Assembly (NCBI RefSeq): GCF_010183535.1
Contig: NC_071331.1
Coordinates: 18,352,001 to 18,416,000, forward strand
Length of the DNA stretch: 64,000 nt
Source of the DNA: Caenorhabditis remanei
Taxonomy: Eukaryota; Nematoda; Chromadorea; Rhabditida; Rhabditidae
Direction: 5' to 3'
This document shows, one piece after another, positions 49,201 to 61,700 of the stretch. Each line of letters begins with the position of its first letter. Positions within the stretch are counted from its first letter, which is position 1. The notes under the pieces are model-generated. The model worked only from the letters and a program-made list of their open reading frames with translations, was not told the DNA's origin and did no database searches. A program made the translations under genes and the position numbers.

Positions 49201-49517
49201 TAGTTTTCAACTGACGTTCATACTTGGTACTGTACCTCTTGTCTTACTGTATGTCTGTTTATCCAGATGTCCGCCCACTGTTATTGCACGTCACAACTTC
49301 TTGTTTTCCCAGACAGAATAACATCTACCTAATTCTCAGAAACTATAAATTTCCGATACATTTTTTTTTCCTGATACAAATCGTATAGTTTCAGCCTACC
49401 TACTATACTGTTTTTCTGTCGTAATTTCCGTTTCCTCTCCTGTCAATATTCTTATACGTAGGCGTGAGAATTGGAGTTGTGCCGTTTAAAGAGTTGAAGG
49501 GAAAACGACATATTTTT
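49201..49517. repeat. Dispersed repeat copy B
   Basis: Direct copy of 42882-43213, with small internal deletions (for example around 49345-49375). The two copies are 6.3 kb apart. Confidence 0.85.
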
Positions 49518-50212
49518 ATAGGAGGGAGCATTCAGTCTCATACGGAAACGTTAGAAGGAAAGTAATCCAGGTTCTTTCAAGAAATATTGTACACTTTTTA
49601 ATAGAATCAATGCTCATTTTCAATGTAGACCATCGTACCTTTTCCATACACAGAATCTGAAACAATCTCACAGTCATCTTCAAAACACGCTAGTGGAATG
49701 CATGTATAAATAGAACTATGGACTCTTCAATTGACTCAACACATCTTCTTCTCGGATCACCTCCACTCGGATCATGAAAATCCAGTATTCTTCCGCGAGA
49801 CTTTAGAAATGAATTTTAAAGAGATCTTTTGATTGAAACATACGGATCATGAAAAATGAAATCGTATAGATCTTCAGTGAGATAAGAAAAGCACTAGAGA
49901 GACATCTTCCGTGGATAATGTTCAAAAATTAAATCAGTGAAAATTCAGGAATGAGAATCCGGAACCGAATATTGCCGTAATACTTTTACTGAATTTTTTT
50001 CAGTAATTAACCAAGAATTATCAACTCGATTTAGACATATAGATACTTTTAAAGACGATTTGTGACATAAACTACGAAATTACTCATATTAAATTGGAGG
50101 GATGTATCATTTGAAACACGCTCTGCTTCTATTTAATATTTTTTCGCACTTTCAGGTAAGTGTTTGTATTCCAAACTCTGAAACAACTACGGATACAATA
50201 CAAACATAAAAC

Positions 50213-50475
50213 AACACGAGTACTTTGAAATTCACTTCTCAGGTGTGGTTAAATGCGAAAAAAACAATTTTGTCTATAATTCCTTACTTATTAATCAAAC
50301 CTGGTTTGTTCCAAGATATGTCTGTCTATTGTCTCCCGGGTTCTTTTTAGATCTGATCCTAAATCTTTGCGGGTTTCTTCGTTCCCATCCGTTCTAGATT
50401 TTGAAAGACCAATTCTCGGCATAACTGATCACATTTCTGAAGCTTCATGGAAACCGGTTTAAAAAAAAAGCAAGT
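50213..50475. repeat. Direct repeat, unit 1 of 2
   Basis: It shares TTCACTTCTCAGGTGTGGTT at the left and GATCACATTTCTGAAGCTTC at the right with 50886-51145, in the same orientation, at roughly 80% identity by eye. A weaker partial copy, GATCCGTGCTAGATTTTCGAA, occurs near 51863. Confidence 0.8.
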
Positions 50476-50885
50476 TTCATTTTCAAATGATCTCGAATGG
50501 GTGGAGAGAATCAGTAAATAAGCTACCAAAATGTTGTCCGATGACCATAGATGCTGATAAACAATTTTTCGAATTCTTGAAGTCTCTCTGGATACAAAAA
50601 ATAGAATCAAAAAAACTATCGAAAAATTTCGGAAACTCATGTACCAACCTAATATTAGTCTTCGGTATTCTAAAGATTCATAATACGATGAGTGTTCCAT
50701 AATAAATTTCTTAAAACATCGATATATAAAGGACTTTTGAATAAATTCCAATCTGCGAATTTGAACTTTTAAAATTGGAGAAAATATACTTGACCCATAT
50801 TCCAGAATTGTTACACGTTTGTCATATCGCATTTCAAAAAAACGTTTGGAGTGCGGAGGCCTGAAGCACATTGATATAGGATAAG

Positions 50886-51145
50886 GTACAAGCATAAGTT
50901 CTTTGAAGTTCACTTCTCAGGTGTGGTTAAATGCAAAAAAAACAATTGTGTCTGAAATTCCATACCTATTCATCACACCTGATTCCTTCCAAACTATGTG
51001 TGCCTTGTGTCTCCGGAATTATTTTTATATCTGATCCTATGGGGGTCTGTTCGTTCCGATCCGTGCTAGATATTGAAAGATCAAATCGTCGGCGTAAGTG
51101 ATCACATTTCTGAAGCTTCATGGAAACCGGTTTCAAAAAACAAGA
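50886..51145. repeat. Direct repeat, unit 2 of 2
   Basis: Second copy of the 50213-50475 block, about 410 bp downstream of the first. The ends are well conserved and the middle is diverged. Confidence 0.8.
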
Positions 51146-52014
51146 TGAGAAGATGGCAGAAATCATTTTTCCAGATGCAAGATGAAATTTATCACGTTGT
51201 GTGATTAAAGTTTTTTACTGAAGAAATGTTTCATTCCATACTTGTCAAGGCTGGGCAATGTCCGGCAAGGCCCGAAGGCCCTGCTTCAGAAAACTCTCCA
51301 CTTTTTTCAAAAAATTCTAAAAAATTTGAATTTTGAATTTCGGCGTCAGGACCTTAAAGAAATTGACCCCAAATGCAACATGTAAGAAACTACTGTTATA
51401 ATTAAACAAATTATAAACTGTCCTTGAATCATGAAAAACTACAATGGTAACAAGAGTTGCGTAAAATTTTTAAAACAGAAGTCGGAAGTCGGAAGTGTAA
51501 AATCCCGGAAGGTGAAAATCGGAAGTCGGAAGTTTTAATTCCGTCCAGCTCTGATAAAAACATTACGGATGAGTAATTCATTGAAAATTCTTAGGAATCG
51601 GTTCAAAAGAATTATTATTCTGAGCTATAGAAAAGCGATAAGAACTTGCGCTCAGACAACTGTTTATTTTGAAAATAATTGGTAAAAAGACGCCAGCAAC
51701 AAATAATTAATTTTAAAAATTAGCACAGTACAGACATGTCTTACCTGCATTGCCTGAATCACCGACCTCTCATCTGCAACTACAATCTGATCCATGCCAG
51801 CCGATTGTCGTTTGGCTACCTTTTCTTATCCTTGTTCGAATCTTTTCGTCTTTGTTCGTAGTGATCCGTGCTAGATTTTCGAAAATTCTTTCCAATGCAA
51901 CCAATTTCTGGAGTCTTTATTCAAAAACAGGATCGTCAAGATCCGGACTCTTGATTCTGGAAGGAGGCACTTTTTCTCATCCAATGGCATTATCGCAGTT
52001 TTTGCCGTCTCGGA

Positions 52015-54594
52015 ATGGACCAACACAAGAAAAAACAGTCCAAAAGGCTGGACTTGCAAGGTATTCGAGCTCTCGCTATAATAGTTGTACTTGGATTTCA
52101 TTTTTACCCGGAATACTGTCCGAATGGATATCTTGGAGTTGATCAGTAAGTAGCTATTGACTAATTAGACAGTAAAATAATTTATAATGTTTCAGGTTTT
52201 TCGTCCTTTCCGGATTTCTAATGTGTATGCTGCTAAAACGAGCTGAAAAAGACTCATCATGCTCCCTGGTTACTTTATTCTATTCAAAACGATTCAAGAG
52301 AATTCTACCGTTGTATCTACTTATTATCTTCGTTTCCATGATTTGCCTTTATAAATATTTCCCAGATACTGCAATTGAAACTAACCAAGAGTCAGCAAAA
52401 TATGCGCTGTTATTTGTTTCAAACAGACCAAAGACTGACCAGGAAGACTACTTTCAAATGGTGAGTTACAATTACTTTCAGCTAACTTTATTTTAAGAGA
52501 AGTTTCAGTTATCCATCGCCGTCGACATCTTCACCCATACCTGGTCCTTATCTGTTGAAATTCAGTTCTACTTTTTGGTTCCTTTCTTATTCCTGTTGTC
52601 GACCAGAATCCCAGAAAGGTTTCAGTACGGTTACTATGGAGGAATCGGTTTGTTTTTGTTATTTAGTTTTTAAGTTGATTTTGAAGAAGTTTTTCAGGAC
52701 TTATTTCTTTTGCCTACTTCTTTACATCTCCAGCTACAGTAGCCTTCAACAGCGTGTTCGCTAGAATATGGCAGTTTTTGATTGGTTACCCTTTTAATCA
52801 CAAACTATTTTGTTATAACTCCAGGAATTTCAGGAATGGTGGTATATCTCCTTACTCTCTCAAAATCTACAAGTAATTCCTATCAAGTATTGCAAAATTT
52901 TGAGGATGAGAAAAAACTTCTTGTTGATGAGGAGAGTCAAGAAATCGATTGCTCTCCTGAGAGAAAACTTGAAGATTTCATTCAACCGGCTGCGTATTTA
53001 TTGTTGACGGCTCTTATTTTTGTTACAATGTTCCCAACTGTTTTATCAGCTGCTATTGTGAGGTATGACTAATAGTCTACGAAGTTTCAGTCCTTCGATA
53101 CCTAATTTCAGACCGCTAGTCACAGTTGGCACCGGTTGTCTAATGTTGATTTCTGATGAGAATTTGATTCTTTCCAATAGTATTTTGACCTACATCGGAG
53201 ATATTTCATATTCTCTATATCTTATTCATTGGCCAATCTACGCTTACTGGAAGCTTACATGTGAAGGTGATAAGCTTTGTAAGTTTTGGATCGACTATCT
53301 TGAATCAGTTCAATTTAATGATTTCAGACTTGTTTGCCGCTCTGATCTCATCTGTCATTCTCGCCATTATAACATTTGAAACATTTGAGAAATGGTATTT
53401 AAAATTGTCTTCTACAAATATTGGAGTAGTTGTTGTAATTTTATTCTTTTTGAACATTACTGCTATCAAGAAAGATGATATTATGGACCGTATTTACTTG
53501 ATGGGGAAAAATGTGACAAGTTTGGATGATGTTACTAATGACATGACAGTTGGTAAGCTAAGTGTGAAACACGAGAAGTTTTTAAAAACGTTTTCAGACG
53601 ACGCAATCAGACTCAACACTAGATGGAGCGTGAACGATATGAAAAATCTCTACGCTCCGTCATGTGCCTATGAAGTTGCAAAAAGTCCACTAGGATGGTG
53701 TAGGCATACGGTTAGTAGGTCAGTTGAATTTCAGAAATCGAGTTGAAACTTTCAGGGTCTCTCAGAATCGGGTAAATACAAGTTGGCAATAATTGGGAAC
53801 AGCTGGACAGCCAATCATGCAAAACTTTTCTATGATGAATGTGGCTACAAAGCAAAGAGCATCATGCAAGGATCTGCAAGAGGCTAGACAACCAAGGTTT
53901 TCTAGATTTTCAATAATGGTTTTCAGGATGCGAAGCCTTCTATCGGTCCTTGAATCGTGAAAGCTGTCGGCAGAACTATACCCATTTCGCGGAACGTATG
54001 GAGAACGAGAAGCCGGATTATGCATTTGTGATTTCTAGGTGAATTCGTGCTAACACACAGTCGAAAACCATGATTTTCCACTCAGATATGTTTCAATCGG
54101 TGCACCATTTCCAAAAAATGTAACAACTTTCGACAAAGATCCAATTTATCAAACAATGAAGGAGCAAATGTTAAGATTTGTATCCACCATCAAATACAAA
54201 ATGTACATTCTGGATGCATTCCCTTCGATTGATCGATGGAAGGTTCCACAAATCGGACCGATGATCAAGAATGGGACAGATCCAGTAGCTATTGATGTAA
54301 GTCTTCCATCCAGGACTCCCAATTCATTTTCTGAATTCTGAATTCCAGAATGTTCTGGTCCCTCCACAAAATACCTACTTCATGGCCCGTAAACGATATG
54401 CCCAACTCATCAAAGATTGTGGAAAAAAGTGTGTTCTCATAGATTACGTGCCAGAATTCTACCAAGAAGACACAAAAACCTTCCGGGTGTTTGACAAGAA
54501 AGGATTCTCATACTTCACGACACCATCTCATTTGACACCTCATGGAATTGAGAAAATCAGACATATCTGGACAGATATCTGTAGGAAGTTATAG
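52015..54594 (+). CDS. OAC-family O-acyltransferase with SGNH domain, copy 2
   Basis: Twelve exons (52015-52145, 52196-52460, 52509-52647, 52698-52784, 52834-53062, 53112-53278, 53328-53552, 53598-53710, 53756-53882, 53927-54038, 54086-54296, 54349-54594) give 683 residues. The first eleven exons have exactly the lengths of copy 1. The acyltransferase-3 domain with GFHF and the SGNH Ser block LAIIGNSW are intact; the His block reads T-P-S-H, so the usual Asp is missing, as in copy 1. Two oddities: after exon 9 the donor is GCTAGA where copy 1 has GTGAGT, so the message either uses a GC-AG intron or reads into a TAG two codons on and loses about 190 residues; and exon 5 has two acceptors nine bases apart (52825 or 52834), both in frame. 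Confidence 0.85.
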
Positions 54595-54618
54595 TTCTTT
54601 TTTCTAATCTTATCTGCA

Positions 54619-54624
54619 AATAAA
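54619..54624 (+). terminator. Poly(A) signal of O-acyltransferase copy 2
   Basis: AATAAA 25 bases after the stop codon and 30 bases before the stop codon of the convergent copy 3, so the 3' UTRs of the two genes almost certainly overlap. Confidence 0.6.
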
Positions 54625-54654
54625 AAAGTTTTCAATTGTTCATTATATACAACA

Positions 54655-57191
54655 TCACAAGTTTGTGCAAATCTCTGTCCAAACATGCCGAATGTGTTCG
54701 ATACCATGTGGAGATAAATGCAATGGATCCGTCCAATAGGAGAATCCCCGGTCATCAAAATAGCGGAATGTTCCAGTTGCAATGTTGAAAAATTCCGGAA
54801 GATAATCCACGAGAACACATTTTCCATTGCAATCTTTTATCAACTGCGCATGTCTTTTTCGTGCCATTTCAAAGTTGTCCGGTTTGATGAGAAGGTTCTG
54901 AAAAAGTATATTTTTGGGCCTTTTTTCCTATTAGAACTCACATCAATCTTCTCCAAATCCGTATGATTCCGAAAAAATGGAACAATCTCGTCTATAATTT
55001 TTCGATTTATTCTCGGAATAGCATCCAGAATGTAAAGTTTGTACTTGATGTTTGAGATGAATTTCAACATTTGTTCCTTCATAATTTGGTAGGTGGGGTC
55101 TTTATCAAAACTGTTGACATTTTTTGGGAACGGGGCACCGATAGACATGAATCTGAACCACTCAATATGTAGAAGTCAAATCATTTGAAATTTTCAAAGC
55201 TACCTCGTGAAAATAAACGCAATATCCGGCTTCTCCTTTCTTATTCTCTCCTCAAAATGTGTGAAATTTCCTCTACACAACTCAGTATTTCCACTTGGGT
55301 ATAATGGCTCACAACCTGAAACGACCTGTTGCTCCTGGCATCTGATGGCTCACGAAGTCTTACCATACGCAGCTCCTTGCATGATACTCTTCGCCTTGTA
55401 ACCACATTCTTGATAAAACATTCTAGCGTGATTAGCAGCCCAACTGTTACCAATTATCGCAATTTTGTATTTTCCAGATGGAGAGAGACCCTGAAATCTT
55501 TTACATGTGTAGAATCATATTGGTTTTATTTGACCTACCGTATGTCTACACCACCCAAGGTGAGACTTTGTTTCATAAATACATGATGGAACCCGTAAGA
55601 ATTTTCTGTCATAGATACTCCAACGATGGTTGAGACGGGCGGCGTCGTCTGGAACTCAAAACTATGAGAATTCAGTAGTCACGGACTAACCTAATGTCAT
55701 ATCCTCTGTGACATTATCCAGATTAGAAGTGTTTTGTCCGATTGAATCAATATGATCCGTGATTTCATCCTTGTTGATGACAACTACATTCATAAAGAAC
55801 AACATCACAACTATCAATCCAATACTTGTCGATGATAGTTTCAGATACCATTTCTCAAACGTTTCGAAAGTGATAATAGCAAGAATGACGGATGAGAGCA
55901 ATGCACAAAGCAGCACTGAACACACAAAGATTTTTTTTCTAATTAAAAACATATAAGGATTACGGTATCTGTCTCCATCGCACGTGAGTTTCCAATAAGC
56001 GTAGATTGGCCAGTGAATAAGGTATAAGGAGTAGGAAATGTCTCCGATGTAGGTGAGAAGTTGATTAGATAGAATTAGGTTTCCATCAGAAATGAGCATA
56101 AGGAGCCCAGTGCCAAAAGTGACAAGAGGTCTCATCAACTCCGGCGGTGACACTTTCGGGAATGCGGTTACAAACATCAAAATCATTAACAAGAGGTATG
56201 AAAATTTCTTGGACATTTTAAATAATTTAGAAAACTGCTCATTCGGACAGCATTCCATCTCTTGACTCTCTTCATCTCCGAGTAACTTTTTACATTCTAT
56301 GTCTTCTTCCTCGTTGTTCAGAGCTTGATATTGAACTTCTGTTTTTGAAGTTGATAGGAGGTATACGACCATTCCTGAAATTTAAAAAAAGATAAAATGC
56401 TGATCAGTTGAAAAACTGGAAAAATGAACCTATCATGAACTGCCAAATCCTTCCGAACACACTATTGAAGGCTTCGGTTGAAGGTGAGATATAGAAGAAG
56501 ACGATGGACAGAAGACCTGAAATCTTTCATTTACATATTTAGTTTATTAAGAGAGAAAACAAACCCATGAGGAGATAACAAAAATATTGAAATTTGCCAG
56601 GTAGAGCTGATGCAGTTATGAAAATGAAAGGGACCAAGAAGTAGAACTGGATTTCAACCGATAAAGACCAAGTGTGAGTGAAAATGTCAACTGCAAGGGA
56701 TAGCTGAAAACAAAAACGAAAATTACAGTACGCTGACAAATAATACCTGCTCAAAATAATCTTCCTGATCGTTTTTCGGTCTGTTGGACACAAACATTAG
56801 TGCATGAATTGCAGATTCTTGATTCGTTTCGATTGCAGTGTTTGGGAAAAAGTAGTAGAGACAAATCATGGATATGAATATTACAAGTAGATATAATGGA
56901 AGGATCCTCTTGAATCGTTTTGAGTAAAACAAGCTGACCAATGAGCAGGGAGATTGATTTTCAGCTCGTTTCAGTAGCATACACATCAAGAATCCAGATA
57001 ATACAAAGAATCTGTATTGAAATTAGTGAAGAATTTGAATAATCGGTGTAATAAACTCACTGATCAACTCCAAGATACCCATTCGGACAGTATTCCGGGT
57101 AAAAATGAAATCCAAGTACCACAATGATAGCGAGAGCTCGAATACCTTGCAAATCCAACCGTTTCGAAGGTTTCTGTTTAATTTGGTCCAT
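54655..57191 (-). CDS. OAC-family O-acyltransferase with SGNH domain, copy 3 (inverted)
   Basis: Eleven minus-strand exons (57191-57061, 57011-56747, 56703-56565, 56516-56430, 56374-55964, 55915-55691, 55648-55539, 55490-55364, 55315-55204, 55152-54942, 54897-54655) give 686 residues. The acyltransferase-3 motifs match copies 1 and 2. The SGNH-like domain has IAIIGNSWAANHA, and the His block reads D-P-L-H, so this copy alone keeps the full DxxH expected of an active SGNH domain. The fifth exon spans the sequence of exons 5 and 6 of the other copies with no intron at the junction. It is tail-to-tail with copy 2, the stop codons being 60 bp apart. Confidence 0.9.
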
Positions 57192-58727
57192 TTTTGAGAG
57201 GGATACTGTATTTTTTAATCGGAGTTTGGTTAAATAAAAGTGCGTGTGAGATGATTCCTACTAAACAATGAATTCGAACATCCCGTCTATTAGTACACAG
57301 CATGCTGAGCAAATACGACTGGATGAGAGAGATACCAATCTAGTTACTGTGACAAAGGTGGGAAGTATATGATAGTGTGGTTTGTTGTTTTTTCGAAAAG
57401 AAAGCAAAGCACTTATGAGAAGGCGTTGAAAAACTTTTTAGCAGTCGCGAAGCCAGGGACCAAGGCTTAAGCTATACTCTTCAGAAGTCTCAAGGAGTTC
57501 AGACTTTTTTGCAAAGCTGGAATTGGCAAGAATCTCATCTTCTTCAGCTCACAATCAAGACTTTAGTCTTCTGACCAGATTGTTCACTATAACTTCAAGA
57601 CACCTTATCAACAGGACCTAGTTACTCCAATGATTATAAGCGAATGCTTTTTTCTGTTCTCCATTTCAACCCCATTTTCCTTTTTTTTTCCTTTCCCCAT
57701 AACTCCCATTAAACTTTACAGCATTTATCTAGTCTATGTTTTCTACTTTATCCCATTGAACTATTGACCTACTGTCTAAACAAGGCATTCCCACCTTTTT
57801 CTCACGTACTGTTTGTGATCCCTGATGTCGGAGGGAGCTGGCGCTTGCACAAAACACGATCTTTTTTTGCAAGTCTACTATGAAAGCGAAAGAATGTAGA
57901 TGGATCGAGAGGAGATTTTTGAATTGAACTTTTGGAAATACTTTGGTAAATGGAAGAGAAGGTGGGTGGAGATGGATTTGCAAAGAGAGAATGGTGCACG
58001 GAGAATACAGTACCCTTAGATACGTTTGAGAGCCTGATGAAAATAGATTTTCTGCTCCAGAGGTATGGAACCTGACACATTGAATAGGGGAAGCGTTATA
58101 AAAAAGTTGAAATACAATTACCTAATTCATTAAAACCAGAGTTTTAAATCTAAAAAATAAGATTTCTTAATTGTAAGGTTGTCTCGTGCATTTTTGAATT
58201 CATGTTAATTAGTTGATCGCTGTCCCTCACTGTGATAATTTTTCACGTTGTATCTGTTTCTCCCCCTTTAAAATAAAGACGTTCGCAAGTTCTGTGCCCA
58301 AACAATTTTATTTTGAACAGGAACAATTGAGACAGCAACTGTGAAACCACACATACACAAAAGTGATAATTACAACATAATAGTTCAAGAACCAACCAAA
58401 CAGTTGCAATCTTACGTCATTCGTTCAAATGATTCATCGTTACGCCAGCAGTCAATTCTTGTTCAAAAAGGGAGAGTGTGTTACAATATATCTCCTTCTA
58501 TTCAGCTTCTTCTTTCTCCACTCGTCATCTCAGTCTCTCCAATCCAATCAATATTTCCCTCGATATTTCTTCATCTGAATCTTTTTCCCGGAACCTGCGC
58601 TTCTTCTTTTCCCTTTTCTCTTTTCTCTCCTAATGTAGGCCAATTCATCGTTCAACCGTGTTTCTCTCCTCCCTTTCTCTAAAGTTGTGGATAGAGAGGG
58701 AAAGCTGGCGAGAAGAAAATATATTGA
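57192..58727. other. Intergenic, O-acyltransferase copy 3 to EB-module gene
   Basis: About 1.5 kb between divergent genes, with CT-rich stretches near 58500-58680. No gene or repeat family recognised. Confidence 0.5.
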
Positions 58728-61700
58728 ATGATGTTACCCAATATTATTCAGTTATTACTTTTATTAACAATTGCTTCTCTCGTTGAGGCACAACTTTTTT
58801 CACCTTGTAATGGTAAGGGTTTGTTTTAAATTTTGTTTGTAACCAGCCTGGCTGCCGCGCCTTCGGCGCTTCATCCGGCTGGCCTCTCCTTATTTACGTG
58901 TTCACCTTCTCAAAAATGTGTCCGCGTGGCCGAGTCACAGGTAGTTGGCCAGCGACGAAATACGGACCATATACGCGTCCGCGCCGGACTCAAAAAGAAG
59001 TAGCTAAGGACGATATGTGTGCGTCATATACGGTCCGTTTCGAGTCCGCGCGCCGAAAAAGTTGCTCCTCTCCCTCCCACCGCCAGCCCCTTCCCTACTT
59101 TTGTTTCCCGGTTGAGATCGTCATTTAACAAGGAAGATTAGTGATAAAATTACTATTTTATTTAAAGAAAGATAAAAAGGAACATTGAAAATAATGAAAA
59201 TAAGATGAAAACATAGCAAATTAGACATAGAAATCACAAGTTTGTCCGCCAGTCGTGTCCTTGAAATCAATCGAAATCCAATTGTCGTAGAAGCAATATT
59301 CAGTCGTTGATTTCCGTTTTTCCCTTTGTATTTCTGAAAAAAATCAATTAATTGCGGAATAAAAAATATTTATTCAGTTAACTTACTTTCGAAAAAGGGT
59401 TCCTCCTCCGAACAAATACAGATGTCATGTTTGAGAAGGAGTTCCGGCCAATTTTATCGAATTTCCTCACTGAAAAAATTTATTTTGAATAGAGAATGTT
59501 GAATACTATCACAAACCTTTGAGGAAATCGAAGAATTGGTTCCATTTCAGCTATCGCCGCTTCTTCTCTTTTTGGGGCCAACGGACTGACTGAAAACATA
59601 CTAAATTTTCGATCATTCACAGTTAAATGAGAGAATTTTTCACGAAAAAAATTAATTAAAAGAAATTTCAATATAAAAAACATAAAGAAAGGCGAAACTT
59701 TCGAAAAATAGGGAAAGAAACGTTAAAACTCCGTAAATGAAAATAAAATTATCATTATCCGAGAGGAGTCCGAGAGCTTCGGAAGAGCTGCTGCAAGCGG
59801 CCGCCGCGGCCAGTCCATACGGACTATTTCGCCAATCCATATACGGTCCGCGCTGAGTCCGCGCGCGGACGCCTGCCGCCCACTTCCTCCTCTTTTCCCG
59901 AAGTCCACACTGCGTCCATCTACAGTCCGTAGCGGGCCATAATTCCGCCGCGGACTCTATACGGGCGGAAAATAGAACTGAATCCGCATGCGGTCCGCAC
60001 GCCAACTACCTGTGAGTGGTCCAAGGCGGCGGTCTCTGCGCAAAGAGCGCAAGTTCGATTTTGGGCCCGGCAGTCTTTCTTTCACATTTCTCAAAATTTG
60101 CGGACATTGGGACAGATGGACAAACCCCACATGCGTTTTATATATAAGAATGATATGTCTTCGGTTTTTAAATATTTATAGAAAAATTCGTTTGAATATT
60201 TCGAGAAAAAGGGATCTGAATGCTAAAAATTGTTTTATTTCTTAAGAAGAAAACAACAAATTCGAGTTTTTTGTGTTTTAAAAACTATTGCTAGCGAAAA
60301 TTTATTCCGTTCCAATTAGGAAATTGACGTGTTCAATGCAACATTTAAAACAAAAAATTCCCAGTTTCAGTAAAAACAGTAAATAATTTTTAGACTGGAA
60401 AGCATGCTTAATTATTGAGGCGTTCAACTTTCACCAACCCCTCAAAATCAAATTATTCAGAATTGATTGAGAGAATCACATGGTTACGAAACAACCATAG
60501 TTGTAAAATTATTGAATTTAAGGTAAAATTCATATAACGAAAACTAAAATTATGTTCTGATATTTCAAAAAAAAATTATATTTTTCAGGAAAATCCGCTC
60601 TCGGAGGTGTTTGCGACGTAAACGGAGATTGTGACAATAAAGGTTCAATCTGTTTGAGAGGGCAATGCAGGTATTATCACATTTCAAAATCTGCATCATT
60701 AATATATTTCTATTTCAAGATGCCACCCTCACTACACAGAAGCAAGAGACGAAAAAGGAAGACTGCCGAAGTGCGCGCCACGTAAGTTTTTGTTGCTCTT
60801 TTCAAAAAACCTATCAAGGAGCTTCCAGTCCCTTCAAAAGTTGGCGCAAAATGCTCTAACAAATGTCGTGAACCCCTATTCTGCCGTAATGGAGAATGTC
60901 AATGTGTTCAAAGAGGAACCACGAGAATATCAAATGGAGAATGTATTACTACGTCAAGAGTTGGGGACAGATGCTCAAGACATTATGATTGCACTTCCCC
61001 GTTCTCTGCATGTCTGAACTCTCAATGCGTCTGTATTTCTGGAACTATTCAGCAGGTATCCATCTATTCTTGATTAATTTCTAAAAATTTTCTTGATTTT
61101 CAAGGGCTCCCGCTGCGTCGCGGCTGCAAACTGTCCACTTGGAGGTCTACCAGGACAGAGTTGTGTTCGACGATCAGATCCATCCCTCGCATTCAATATC
61201 CCTCCAAATCAAGACAACTGCCCATCTGGTCAAATTTGTGTTACTGCTGCTGATAGTCAAGTTGGTAAGTCTAACTTCTCAAAAGCATTTTGAAAATGAA
61301 TTTTTTCAGGTCACTGTTGTCCTGTTGTCTGCCCACTTGCTAGCCACGTAGATGTGAAATATTCATGTGATCCAGACGCAGTTCCAGCATTGAAATGCCC
61401 TTCGGATTCTCATTTCTGTCATTTCTTGTCAGGTAAGTTACTTTTTCTACACTGCCACCTTTTCTTGGGCTCTCCAAAACATCGAGATTCCAGACGGAAG
61501 TTTCTCCCAAGCAGTCTGTTGCCGTCGTCCTTGTAACTCAATGGCTCCAAATGCTCTCTACGCGAACAACCAATGTATTCCACGTGGACAACTGAACTCT
61601 GCCTGCACATCAAACGCTCAATGTGGCGGAGGAGAAGGAATGGAATGTATGAAAGGACAATGTCAGTGTCAACAGAACTTCCATCCAGCTGTCGATGTGC

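Larger units (their letters stand above)
48889..52014. other. Repeat-rich 3.1-kb spacer between O-acyltransferase copies 1 and 2
   Basis: No gene supported. It contains the second copy of the osm-3 intron repeat (49201-49517), a directly duplicated block of about 260 bp (50213-50475 and 50886-51145) and a short GGAAGTC-rich patch at 51478-51533. The two minus-strand open frames at 50359-51166 are products of the duplicated block and have no protein-family character. Confidence 0.6.

Noticed and set aside
50359..51166. Two similar minus-strand frames sharing SMKLQKCD peptides
   Set aside because: The similarity comes from the 260-bp DNA direct repeat; frames shift between copies and no conserved protein can be followed.
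59221..59333. Resemblance of CFYDNWISIDFKD to the start of a TGF-beta cysteine-knot domain
   Set aside because: Only one short stretch, no following cysteine pattern, and the exon blocks do not join in frame.
59652..60005. 117-codon minus-strand frame in the GC-rich element
   Set aside because: Arg/Ala-rich translation of the CGGAC word clusters; no transposase motif.
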